The notes under the pieces are model-generated. The model ran no database searches. It saw only the letters and a program-made list of their open reading frames with translations, and was not told where the DNA came from. A stretch of DNA of 64,000 nucleotides from an uncultured Luteimonas sp. (lineage in GTDB: Bacteria; Pseudomonadota; Gammaproteobacteria; Xanthomonadales; Xanthomonadaceae): positions 1 through 64,000 of the forward strand of contig CAKTDC010000014.1 of NCBI GenBank assembly GCA_934541015.1. The letters are read 5' to 3'. The position numbers were made by a program, and so were the translations under genes. Each line of letters starts with the position of its first letter. The stretch's first letter is position 1. This document shows positions 34,116-41,537 of the stretch, piece by piece.

Positions 34116-34448
34116 CTACTCCTCCCCCGCCTGCATCGGAGGCCGGGCAGGGACCGGCACCGGCGCTGCATCAGGTGCATGCGGCCTGAATCCGAAGGCC
34201 CCGTCCTGCTGGCTCGACACGATCATCAGCACCATGCTCGAGGGCACCATCAGCTCCAGCGACACGTCCCGACCCTCGGCCGTGCGCCCGCGCAGGGTCA
34301 GCTCGACGAAGCCGCCGGCGGTATCGATCTCGTGGCAGGCCACGTGCGGCCCGGCGGGACCGTCCTGGAGATAGGGCTGGATCGCCGCCCCCAGCGCCTC
34401 GAGCGCCTGGGGGAAGAAGAACACCGCGTAGCCACCTGGTCCGGCCAT
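34116..34448 (-). CDS. Conserved hypothetical protein (110 residues)
   Basis: A small soluble protein of unknown function. It reads as an alpha/beta domain: YAVFFFPQALEALGAAIQPY, HVACHEIDTAGGFVELTLRG, VSLELMVPSSMVLMIVSSQQ, with a Pro/Ala-rich tail. No catalytic motif or membrane segment is visible. ATG at 34448 begins just before the first strand; an upstream ATG at 34484 adds 12 residues. It is convergent with the phosphatase gene and divergent from the SPFH operon. Confidence 0.6.
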   Translation of the reverse strand: MAGPGGYAVFFFPQALEALGAAIQPYLQDGPAGPHVACHEIDTAGGFVELTLRGRTAEGRDVSLELMVPSSMVLMIVSSQQDGAFGFRPHAPDAAPVPVPARPPMQAGEE

Positions 34449-34545
34449 GCATCGGACTCCCGTCTGTCGTCTGCCGTCCATCATCGCAGATCGGCCGGAT
34501 CGGCCCGGCCCGGGTGCGCGGGCCGGAGAACGGCCACCGGGATTC

Positions 34546-34574
34546 TTTGCAAACTGATATCAATCTGATATCTT
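34546..34574 (+). promoter_or_regulatory. Promoter of the SPFH operon
   Basis: TTTGCA (34546-34551), a 17-base spacer and TATCTT (34569-34574) form a plausible sigma-70 promoter 100 bases before the SPFH ATG. The region is strikingly AT-rich for this genome. The second operator repeat overlaps the -10 hexamer. Confidence 0.55.
34555..34573. promoter_or_regulatory. Tandem TGATATC direct repeats, candidate RHH operator
   Basis: TGATATCA (34555-34562) and TGATATCT (34566-34573) are 11 bases apart, about one helical turn, and each contains the palindrome GATATC. Arc/MetJ-type ribbon-helix-helix proteins bind such short tandem boxes as stacked dimers, and this operon encodes an RHH protein. The boxes cover the spacer and -10 of the apparent promoter, so binding would repress the operon. 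The link to this protein is inference. Confidence 0.6.
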
Positions 34575-34673
34575 TTCCTCACGAACCGCGAACGACCCGC
34601 TCCATTCGCCAATCCCGCCCCCGCCAGCCCGTTCCCGGCCGCTCCGGCCCCGCTCCAGTCCCGAGATCCCGCC

Positions 34674-35543
34674 ATGAAAGAAAACACCATCCGCTCCCTG
34701 CCCGGCATTCCCACCCTGCTGGCCCTGATCGCGCTGCTGCTGCTGGCGGCCTGGCTGTTCTTCGGCGTCTTCGTCGGCGGAAACGGCAGCGTGCCGCAGC
34801 TGGTCGGCGCGATCGTCCTGGCCGCGGCCGGCGTGTTCTGCCTGGTCGGCCTGTACATGGTCGAGCCCAACCAGGCCGCGGTGCTCACCCTGTTCGGCAA
34901 GTACGTCGGCACCGTCAAGGACAACGGCCTGCGCTGGAACAACCCCTTCTACGGCAAGAAGAAGGTCAGCCTGCGCGTGCGCAACTTCGAGAGCGGCAAG
35001 CTCAAGGTCAACGAGCTCGACGGCAGCCCGATCGAGATCGCCTCGGTGATCGTCTGGCGCGTGGTGGATTCGGCCGAGGCCGTGTTCAACGTCGACGACT
35101 ACGAGAGCTTCGTGCACATCCAGTCCGAGGCGGCGCTGCGCGCGATGGCCACCACCTACCCTTACGACCAGCACGAGGACGGCCAGATCTCGCTGCGCAG
35201 CCACCCCGCCGAGATCTCCGACCGGCTCAAGGAACAGCTCGACGAGCGCCTGACCGCCGCCGGCGTGGACGTGCTCGAAGCGCGCATCAGCCACCTCGCC
35301 TACGCGCCTGAAATCGCCCACGCCATGCTGCAGCGGCAGCAGGCCAACGCGGTGATCGCCGCGCGCACGCGGATCGTCGCCGGCGCCGTCGGCATGGTCG
35401 AAATGGCGCTCGCCGAGCTGGAGAAGAGCGGCACGGTGAACCTGGACGAGGAGCGCCGCGCGGCCATGGTCAGCAATCTGCTGGTGGTCCTGTGCAGCGA
35501 CCGCAGCACCCAGCCGATCGTCAACACCGGCACGCTGTACTGA
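34674..35543 (+). CDS. SPFH/Band 7 membrane protein
   Basis: A 289-residue membrane-scaffold protein of the stomatin/prohibitin/flotillin/HflK superfamily. Two hydrophobic segments lie at the N-terminus (about residues 13-31 and 40-62), followed by the Band 7 domain ([68 protein letters not shown]) and a coiled helix. SPFH proteins oligomerise into membrane rings and often partner with membrane proteases. Here a CPBP-type protease is encoded four genes downstream in the same operon. It is the first gene, behind the promoter with TGATATC repeats. Confidence 0.9.
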   Translation: MKENTIRSLPGIPTLLALIALLLLAAWLFFGVFVGGNGSVPQLVGAIVLAAAGVFCLVGLYMVEPNQAAVLTLFGKYVGTVKDNGLRWNNPFYGKKKVSLRVRNFESGKLKVNELDGSPIEIASVIVWRVVDSAEAVFNVDDYESFVHIQSEAALRAMATTYPYDQHEDGQISLRSHPAEISDRLKEQLDERLTAAGVDVLEARISHLAYAPEIAHAMLQRQQANAVIAARTRIVAGAVGMVEMALAELEKSGTVNLDEERRAAMVSNLLVVLCSDRSTQPIVNTGTLY

Positions 35544-35548
35544 GCGCC

Positions 35549-35833
35549 GTGGAATCCCTCGCGCCACTGATGGTCGCCGCCGGCGGGCTCCCGGCGCTGG
35601 GCATCGCCTCCCGGTACGCGCGCGCCGCGGTCGATCCGCAGGCGCGCGCCATCGCCGCGCACTGGGCGCTGATCGCGCTGGCCATGTTCTTCGGCGCCGT
35701 CGGCCTGTACTGGGCCGGCGGCCGGGAGTCGCGCGTGGCCGCGGTGGCGCTGCTGCTGGTGATCGCGGTCAACGGGCTCGCGGTCTCGATGGTCGTGCGC
35801 ATGCGCCGCGGCGACCGGGGCGCCGGGCGGTGA
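35549..35833 (+). CDS. Small inner-membrane protein of the SPFH operon
   Basis: A 94-residue hydrophobic protein from a GTG start 5 bases after the SPFH stop. There are three likely transmembrane segments ([55 protein letters not shown]), with a basic tail ([11 protein letters not shown]) that should face the cytoplasm. No family is recognised. Its TGA overlaps the GTG of the RHH gene, so it is translationally coupled to both sides of the operon. Confidence 0.7.
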   Translation: MESLAPLMVAAGGLPALGIASRYARAAVDPQARAIAAHWALIALAMFFGAVGLYWAGGRESRVAAVALLLVIAVNGLAVSMVVRMRRGDRGAGR

Positions 35834-36015
35834 GCGAGAAGAAGGCCTATCCGCTGCGCATCAGCGCCGAGGTCATCGCCGCCACCCAGAAGTGGGCCGA
35901 CGACGAGCTGCGCAGCCTCAACGCCCAGATCGAGTACGTGCTGCGCGACGCCCTGCGCAAGGCCGGGCGCCTGCCCCGCCCTTCCCCACCCCCTTCCGGA
36001 GAACAGGACACATGA
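35830..36015 (+). CDS. Arc-family ribbon-helix-helix DNA-binding protein
   Basis: A 61-residue protein with the ribbon-helix-helix pattern of Arc/CopG repressors: a strand [20 protein letters not shown] and helices [20 protein letters not shown], where [17 protein letters not shown] is the typical second helix of Arc. The tail is Pro-rich. It starts at GTG (35830) overlapping the previous stop. It likely dimerises and binds DNA through the strand; the tandem TGATATC boxes at the operon promoter are the obvious candidate target, giving autoregulation. The DUF4177 gene begins 4 bases before this gene ends. Confidence 0.85.
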   Translation: MSEKKAYPLRISAEVIAATQKWADDELRSLNAQIEYVLRDALRKAGRLPRPSPPPSGEQDT

Positions 36016-36182
36016 ACGGCAAATGGCAGTACCGGGTCGTCGAGGTCAAGCCGAAGTTCATCGGCGTCAGGACCGCCGACCTGCAGGACGAGCTCGACCG
36101 GCAAGGCCAGCAGGGCTGGGAGCTGGTGCAGGTGATCCAGAACGGCACGATGTTGATGCTGTTCCTGAAGAAGGCACAGTGA
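36012..36182 (+). CDS. DUF4177 family small protein
   Basis: A 56-residue protein with the DUF4177 pattern: WQYRVVEVKPKFIG at the start, a helix (LQDELDRQGQQGWELVQVI) with the characteristic GWELV, then a final strand (GTMLMLFLKKAQ). The role of the family is unknown. Its ATG overlaps the stop of the RHH gene (36012-36015) and the CPBP protease starts 1 base after its own stop, so it is fully embedded in the operon. GGAGAACAGG precedes the start. Confidence 0.82.
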   Translation: MNGKWQYRVVEVKPKFIGVRTADLQDELDRQGQQGWELVQVIQNGTMLMLFLKKAQ

Positions 36183-36183
36183 C

Positions 36184-36990
36184 GTGACCGTAACCAACGC
36201 ACCCGCCGCGCGACCGTCGTGGGCGCAGGACCTCAGGCTTGCCGGCGTCCTGGCCGTGGCCGCGATGCTGGCCACCGCCGCCCTGTTCCCGTACCTGCTG
36301 CAGGTGCTGCCGGAGGCCGCCCGGGCGCCGCTGGAGCGGATTCCGCTGCCGCTGCTGATCGGGGCGCAGTCGCTGCAGGCGGGGGTGCTGATGGGCGTGC
36401 TGTCGCTGCTGGGCCTGCGCATGGGCCACGGCGTCGGACTGGGCGCGCCGCTGCTGCAGCACTGGCTCAACCGCCGCCCCCTGCCCGCGGCGGCACCGCG
36501 GCCGCTGCAGGCCGTGCTGCTCGGCGCGGGGGCAGCGCTGCTGGTGCTGCTGCTGGCGGCCCTGATCGACCCGCACCTGCCGCCGATGGTCAACCCGCCG
36601 CGCGAGACCGGCGGCACCCGGGCCGCGCTCAACGGCCTGCTCGCCTCGTTCTACGGCGGGATCGTGGAGGAACTGCAGCTGCGGCTGTTCCTGATGACCC
36701 TGGTGGTGTGGATCGCCGCGAAGCTGCGCGCCAGCCCGCGGGCCGCGGTCTACTGGCTCGCCCTGCTGCTGGCGGCGCTGCTGTTCGGCGCCGGACACCT
36801 GCCCGCGGCCCAGCAGATCTGGGGGCTGGCTGCGGTCGTGGTGTCGCGCACGCTGCTGCTCAACGGCATCGCCGGCGTCGTCTTCGGCTGGCTGTACTGG
36901 AAACGCGGCCTGGAGATGGCGATCCTGGCCCATTTCAGCGCCGACATCGTGCTGCACGTGGCCGCGCCGCTGCTGGGAGCGGGCGCGTGA
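36184..36990 (+). CDS. CPBP-family intramembrane metalloprotease
   Basis: A 268-residue multispanning membrane protein of the CPBP (CAAX protease and bacteriocin-processing, also called Abi) family. The active-site motifs lie in GGIVEELQLRLFLMTL (EExxxR form), FGAGHLPA (His) and LAHFSADIVLHV (HxxxD). Bacterial members process peptides or lie next to bacteriocin and toxin genes, and the partner SPFH protein suggests protease control in the membrane. It starts with GTG at 36184. Its TGA overlaps the GTG of the PH-like gene (36987-36990). Confidence 0.87.
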   Translation: MTVTNAPAARPSWAQDLRLAGVLAVAAMLATAALFPYLLQVLPEAARAPLERIPLPLLIGAQSLQAGVLMGVLSLLGLRMGHGVGLGAPLLQHWLNRRPLPAAAPRPLQAVLLGAGAALLVLLLAALIDPHLPPMVNPPRETGGTRAALNGLLASFYGGIVEELQLRLFLMTLVVWIAAKLRASPRAAVYWLALLLAALLFGAGHLPAAQQIWGLAAVVVSRTLLLNGIAGVVFGWLYWKRGLEMAILAHFSADIVLHVAAPLLGAGA

Positions 36991-37526
36991 GCGCGAGCGC
37001 ACGGGAATTCGCGCTGGCGCCGATGTCGGCGGCGCCATGGCTGGTGATGGGAGGCACGGCGGTGGCGGTACTGGTACTCGTGCTTGCGCTGCCCGATGCG
37101 GACGTGTCCCCGGCCGGGCGCGCCGGAGTGGCGCTGGTGGCCGCACTGCTGCTGGCGCTGCCGCTGCTGGCGATGCGCCGCCGCCGCATCGCCCTCGACG
37201 GCGATCTGCTGCTGGTGTGGGCGACGTTCTACACCCGGCGCGTGCCGGTCGCCGCGCTCGACCTGGCGCGGGCGCGCGTCGTCGACCTGGCCGAACACAC
37301 CGACTACGCGCCGATGCTGGGCATCAACCGTTTCGGCCTTCCGGGCCTGGCCGCCGGCCATTTCCTGCTGCGCAACCGCGCCCGCGCGTTCTGCCTGCTG
37401 ACCGACCGCCGCCGCGTGCTGGTGCTGCCGCAGCGCGACGGCCCGACCCTCCTGCTCAGTCCCGAGCGGCCGCGCGACCTGCTCGACGCACTCGGCGCGA
37501 TGGCGGGCGGCGGGCGGCGACGCTAA
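36987..37526 (+). CDS. Membrane protein with bacterial PH-like domain
   Basis: A 179-residue protein. Two N-terminal transmembrane helices (PWLVMGGTAVAVLVLVLAL and AGVALVAALLLALPLLAM) are followed by a beta-rich domain (RRIALDGDLLLVWATFYTRRV, DLARARVVDL, RAFCLLTDRRRVLVLPQRDG). This order is typical of bacterial PH-domain membrane proteins. The function is unknown. It starts at GTG coupled to the CPBP protease gene and lies 9 bases before the M15 peptidase gene. Confidence 0.72.
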   Translation: MSASAREFALAPMSAAPWLVMGGTAVAVLVLVLALPDADVSPAGRAGVALVAALLLALPLLAMRRRRIALDGDLLLVWATFYTRRVPVAALDLARARVVDLAEHTDYAPMLGINRFGLPGLAAGHFLLRNRARAFCLLTDRRRVLVLPQRDGPTLLLSPERPRDLLDALGAMAGGGRRR

Positions 37527-37535
37527 CCTTCCGCG

Positions 37536-38342
37536 ATGCGCGTTCCCGTCCGCCAGCTGGGCAATACCCCCGAGATCGAGCTGTGGCCGGCGTGGACGCT
37601 GCGCGCCCGCGGCAACCGCGACGCCCGCCTCCTCGCCCGCGCCAGGCGCGTGCTGCGCCGCAAGCACGACGGCCGCTACCTGGTCGCCGAGCTGCCCGAG
37701 GGCCTGATGCCGCTGCTGCCGCGCTGGGCGCAGGAACCGGGCATCGACGAAGCGCTCGACGCCCTGGACGCGCCTGCCGCGCACGCGCGCCACGGCCTGG
37801 AGCGGGCCGGCGAGCTGCCGCTGTCCCGGCTCGACGAGCGCCTGGACGAGCTGGGCATCGACCCCGGCGCCTACGCCGCGCGCACCGGCCTGGCGCCGGT
37901 GGCCGAACCGGAGTGGCTGGAACTGGCGGGATTCGACCGCTACCGCCGCCCCCTGTGGCTGCGCTTCGACGCCGCCCTGGCCTGGCAGCGCCTGCGCGAT
38001 GCGGCGCTGCGCGAGGACGTGGTGCTGGAGGCCATCTCCGGCTACCGCAGCCACGACTACCAGCTGGGCATCTTCCGCCGCAAGCTCGCCCGCGGGCTGT
38101 CGATCGCCGACATCCTCAGCGTCAACGCCGCGCCCGGCTTCAGCGAGCACCACGGCGGGCTGGCGCTGGACATCGGCGCGCCGGGGGAACCGCCGGCGGA
38201 GGAATCGTTCGAGGCCACGCCGGCCTTCGCCTGGCTGGCGCGCAACGCCGCCGCGCACGGTTTCGGCATGAGCTATCCGCGCGACAACCCGCACGGCATC
38301 GTGTACGAGCCCTGGCACTGGCGCTACGCCGGGCCCGGCTGA
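37536..38342 (+). CDS. M15-family D-alanyl-D-alanine carboxypeptidase
   Basis: A 268-residue zinc peptidase of the VanY/M15B type, trimming D-Ala from peptidoglycan stem peptides. The C-terminal half holds the family core: AISGYRSHDYQLGIFRRKL, then SEHHGGLALDIG with zinc His and Asp, and YEPWHWRY with the third ligand and catalytic region. No signal peptide is visible at the ATG start, which is odd for a cell-wall enzyme. The first 130 residues are not recognised. It lies 9 bases after the PH-like gene and is the last member of the SPFH operon by spacing. Confidence 0.82.
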   Translation: MRVPVRQLGNTPEIELWPAWTLRARGNRDARLLARARRVLRRKHDGRYLVAELPEGLMPLLPRWAQEPGIDEALDALDAPAAHARHGLERAGELPLSRLDERLDELGIDPGAYAARTGLAPVAEPEWLELAGFDRYRRPLWLRFDAALAWQRLRDAALREDVVLEAISGYRSHDYQLGIFRRKLARGLSIADILSVNAAPGFSEHHGGLALDIGAPGEPPAEESFEATPAFAWLARNAAAHGFGMSYPRDNPHGIVYEPWHWRYAGPG

Positions 38343-38348
38343 CGCGCC

Positions 38349-39023
38349 TCAGTCCTGCGAGCGCTTCGTCGCGGCCGCAGGCCCCCTGGCCATGTCGGCG
38401 ATCCGCCACAGGTAGAGGCCGGCATAGGTCCGGTAGGGACCCCACTTCTCACCGCGCGCCGCCAGCTCCCTGGCCGTCGGCATCCCGTCGAGACGGTCGA
38501 CCACCTGCGCGCCCTTGCGGATGCCCAGGTCGTCCACCGGCAGCACGTCCGGGCGGCCCAGCCGGAACATCAGCATCATCTCCACGGTCCAGCGGCCGAT
38601 CCCGCGCACCGGCACCAGCGCGGCGACGATCTCGTCGTGGTGCATCGTCGACATCCGCCGCAGGTCGGGGATTTCGCCGCGCCGCGCACGCGCGGCCAGG
38701 TCGCGCAGGGCCAGGGCCTTGTTGCCGGAGACACCGCAGGCGCGCAGGCCGGCATCGTCGATCCGCGCCAGCGTGTCCGGGTCCAGCGCCGTGCTCCCGA
38801 TCGCCGCTTCGACGCGGCCGACGATGGTGGCCGCGGCCTTGCCGCTGAGCTGCTGGTAGAGGATCGCGCGCGCCAGCGCGTCGACCGGGTCGAAGGTCCG
38901 GCGCCAGCGCGGCTCGGGCCCGATGTGGCCGATGCGCCGCATCCAGGTGGCCAGGCGGCGGTCGCGGCGGCACAGGTGTTCCCAGGCCGCCTCGGTGTCG
39001 AATCCGCGCCGGTGCCGTGGCAC
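38349..39023 (-). CDS. DNA-3-methyladenine glycosylase II-like (AlkA superfamily)
   Basis: A 224-residue base-excision repair enzyme of the HhH-GPD superfamily. The helix-hairpin-helix and GPD region is PVRGIGRWTVEMMLMFRLG, then PDVLPVDDLGIRKG with the catalytic Asp. An upstream helical core includes AILYQQLSGKAAATIVGR. It lacks the N-terminal AlkA domain, so it is of the short type. The GTG start at 39023 lies 4 bases after the DUF423 stop, suggesting one operon; a longer frame would overlap DUF423. It is convergent with the M15 peptidase gene. Confidence 0.87.
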   Translation of the reverse strand: MPRHRRGFDTEAAWEHLCRRDRRLATWMRRIGHIGPEPRWRRTFDPVDALARAILYQQLSGKAAATIVGRVEAAIGSTALDPDTLARIDDAGLRACGVSGNKALALRDLAARARRGEIPDLRRMSTMHHDEIVAALVPVRGIGRWTVEMMLMFRLGRPDVLPVDDLGIRKGAQVVDRLDGMPTARELAARGEKWGPYRTYAGLYLWRIADMARGPAAATKRSQD

Positions 39024-39027
39024 GGAT

Positions 39028-39399
39028 TCAGTTCCGGAAGGCCGCGGCGGCCTGCAGCAGCCACCCCGCCACCAGCAGGCTCCCGCCCGCCGGCGCCAGC
39101 CGGCCCAGGTCGATGCCGAGCAGATACTTCGCCGCCAGCGCTCCGCTGAGGGCCAGGGTGCCGGCCAGCAGCAGCCACAGCGACAGCCCCGCCAGCCGCC
39201 CGGCGGCGACGCGCGCGAGCGCGGCAAGGGCAACGCCGTGGCCGAAGGCGAAGGCCGCGGCGGTCTGCAGCGGCATCCGCGCCCCGGCCCCGGCCGCGTG
39301 CGAGGCATAGGCGGCCAGCGCCACCCCGGCCGCCGCCAGCAGCCCGCCGGCGCCCGCGATCCAGCGCCCGCCTCCCCCGTGGGAACCCATGCCTGCCAT
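39028..39399 (-). CDS. DUF423 family membrane protein
   Basis: A 123-residue small inner-membrane protein with about four helices. The family signature is visible in AAAGVALAAYASHAAG, then AAAFAFGHGVALAALAR, LLLAGTLALSGALAAKYLLG and LAPAGGSLLVAGWLLQAAAA. Its function is unknown. ATG at 39399 follows GGAGGTCGGATCA, a strong ribosome-binding site. The AlkA-like gene starts 4 bases after its stop. Confidence 0.85.
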   Translation of the reverse strand: MAGMGSHGGGGRWIAGAGGLLAAAGVALAAYASHAAGAGARMPLQTAAAFAFGHGVALAALARVAAGRLAGLSLWLLLAGTLALSGALAAKYLLGIDLGRLAPAGGSLLVAGWLLQAAAAFRN

Positions 39400-39471
39400 T
39401 GATCCGACCTCCAAACGCACTGCGCCGCATCCAGGGACGCGGCGCAGTGGAAACGACACGGCGGCGAAAGC

Positions 39472-40626
39472 CTACTGCTTCAGGTTCCAGTAGACGTCGA
39501 ACTCGCCGTTGGCGGTGAACGCCGGATCGACCCCGTTCTTGTACACGTCGTACGAACGGCCCACCGGCTCGTGGCCGCGGGTCATGGCCCAGGCGCGCAC
39601 GGCGTTGCGGACGTTGGCCAGCTCCGGCATGAAGCCGGTGTAGCGCGCACGGACCACTTCGCCGGCCTCGGTGCGCTCGTACTTGACCGGGCCCAGCAGC
39701 TCCAGGCCGGTCAGCTCGCCGTCGTCGACGCCGAACGCGGCCGCGGTGTCGGCGACCTCCGCGGACTCGCCGTTGCCGCCGGCTTCGCCCTCGCTGGCCT
39801 CGGCAGCACCCGAGCCCTTCTTGCGCACCGGCTGCACCACGTCGAAGGTGTAGGTCTCGCGGCCCAGCTCCGTGGTCACGATGCGCATCGGGCCGGAGGC
39901 CTCGAGCCCGTTCGCGTCCATGGTGCGCTTGATCCACTCGCTGTTGGAGCGCATCGAATCCTTGATGTCCTGGTTGGAGCGCGGCACCGCGCCGGCGAAC
40001 ACCGTCAGCAGGTTCTCGGCCGGCTTCTGCACCACTTCCAGCCCGCGCAGGGTGCTGCCCTCGACGCGATAGTCGACGTTGGGCACCCCGGCCAGCATGC
40101 TGCCCAGGCGCCTCATGCCCAGCTTCATGTCCTCTCCGACGCTGCCGCGCACGTACAGGCCGGCGAAGCGGCCCAGCAGATCCCAGCCGTAGTCGACCCG
40201 GTAGCGCTGCGTGATCTCGATGTTGCGGCCGCCGCGCCCGGTGGTCTTGAGCTGGAATTCCATGGTCTTGTTGGTGCCGCGCTGCGGACCGTCGAGCCTG
40301 TAGAGCACGCGCTCGCCCTCGTCGGACTCGGCGATCTCCCAGCTGCCGTTGCCGACCGAGCGCACCTCGGAGCTGTAGTCCATCCGCGCGCCCACGCCCG
40401 ACTCCGGCCCGGAGGCCTTGAGCTGGACCTTGGGATCGTGCAGGACGACGGGATTCCACTCGTCGAACCGGTGCATGCTGTTGAGCGTATCGAACACGAT
40501 CGTGCGCTGTCGGTTGGTCTCGACCTTCTCGACGATGGTGCGACTGGAGGGCAGGAAGATGCCGACCAGGACGAACAGCACGGCGACGATCGCCATGGCA
40601 ATCAGGATCTCGAGCAGACGCGTCAT
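39472..40626 (-). CDS. Membrane-anchored SRPBCC/GyrI-like polyketide-cyclase-fold protein
   Basis: A 384-residue protein. One N-terminal transmembrane helix (LLEILIAMAIVAVLFVLVGI) is followed by an SRPBCC (START/Bet v1-like) ligand-binding domain: VFDTLNSMHRFDEWNPVVLHD, WEIAESDEGERVLYRL, GRNIEITQRYRVDYGWDLL. A second domain (residues about 190-384, with GPMRIVTTELGRETYTFDVVQ and a Glu/Gly-rich loop AAEASEGEAGGNGESAE) resembles the GyrI-like effector-binding fold. It probably binds a small hydrophobic ligand at the membrane; the identity is unknown. CCGGAGATT precedes the ATG. Confidence 0.78.
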   Translation of the reverse strand: MTRLLEILIAMAIVAVLFVLVGIFLPSSRTIVEKVETNRQRTIVFDTLNSMHRFDEWNPVVLHDPKVQLKASGPESGVGARMDYSSEVRSVGNGSWEIAESDEGERVLYRLDGPQRGTNKTMEFQLKTTGRGGRNIEITQRYRVDYGWDLLGRFAGLYVRGSVGEDMKLGMRRLGSMLAGVPNVDYRVEGSTLRGLEVVQKPAENLLTVFAGAVPRSNQDIKDSMRSNSEWIKRTMDANGLEASGPMRIVTTELGRETYTFDVVQPVRKKGSGAAEASEGEAGGNGESAEVADTAAAFGVDDGELTGLELLGPVKYERTEAGEVVRARYTGFMPELANVRNAVRAWAMTRGHEPVGRSYDVYKNGVDPAFTANGEFDVYWNLKQ

Positions 40627-40895
40627 TCAGTAATCTCCGGGGCCGGTCCCGGCCAGTCCTGGCGGGCACAGGGGCGCAATGCTAGCAAGTTGTGCCTTGC
40701 CCGGCGACACCTTTCCGCCGTCCGTTCGGGCGGGTCGAAGGCGGCTGAACTGTCATGCCCCGGTCAAATCCGCGTGCCTGCGGCGTCAATCGGACCATTG
40801 GCCGCCCTTCGCCGGAACATCGCAGGTGGCCGGCGCCCTCGCGGCGGGCCGATCCGCCGCCCCCGTGCCGCGCGACGGGCCGGGCGTCGCCTTGT

Positions 40896-41537
40896 TCAGA
40901 CCAGCTGCAGCTCGAAGGCCTTGAGCACCGCGCGGGTGCGGTCGCGCACGCCGAGCTTGCTGAGAATGTTGGAGACGTGGTTCTTGATCGTGCCTTCGGC
41001 CACGCCCAGCGAGTTGGCGATCTCCTTGTTGGAGAAACCGCCGGCCATCAGCCGCAGGATCTCGGTCTCGCGCTCGGTCAGCGGATCGGGCTGGTCGAGG
41101 CTGACGAACTCGTTGCGCATGTGCTCCAGTCCCGAAAGCAGGCGCTGGGTCACCGCCGGCTGCACCAGCGAGCCGCCATCGGCCACCGTACGGATGGCGC
41201 CGACCAGTTGCTCCAGCGACACATCCTTGAGCAGGTAGCCCTTGGCGCCGGCCTTCATCCCGGCCAGCACCAGCTGGTCGTCGTCGAAGGTGGTGAGGAT
41301 GATCGTCGGCGGAAGCGCGTCGGCCCGGCTCAGTGCCTGCAGCGCCTCCAGGCCGGACATCACCGGCATGCGCATGTCCATCAGCACCACGTCCGGGCGG
41401 ACCTGCGGGACCAGCTCCACCGCCTGGCGGCCGTCGGCCGCCTCCGCGACCACCTCGATGCCGCCATCGAGCGCGAGCAGGGAACGGATGCCCTGGCGCA
41501 CCAGGGTCTGGTCGTCGACCAGGCAGACACGGATCAT
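40896..41537 (-). CDS. NarL/LuxR-family response regulator
   Basis: A 213-residue DNA-binding response regulator. The receiver domain shows VCLVDDQTLVRQG, phospho-Asp in VVLMDMRMPVMSG, Thr in ILTTFDDD and Lys in GYLLKDVSLEQL. The LuxR-type helix-turn-helix is LTERETEILRLMAGGFSNKE with GTIKNHVSNILSKLGVRDR. Its ATG overlaps the sensor-kinase stop (ATGA at 41534-41537). By sequence the pair is of the LiaSR/DesKR kind, which answer to envelope or membrane state; the target genes are unknown. Confidence 0.92.
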   Translation of the reverse strand: MIRVCLVDDQTLVRQGIRSLLALDGGIEVVAEAADGRQAVELVPQVRPDVVLMDMRMPVMSGLEALQALSRADALPPTIILTTFDDDQLVLAGMKAGAKGYLLKDVSLEQLVGAIRTVADGGSLVQPAVTQRLLSGLEHMRNEFVSLDQPDPLTERETEILRLMAGGFSNKEIANSLGVAEGTIKNHVSNILSKLGVRDRTRAVLKAFELQLV

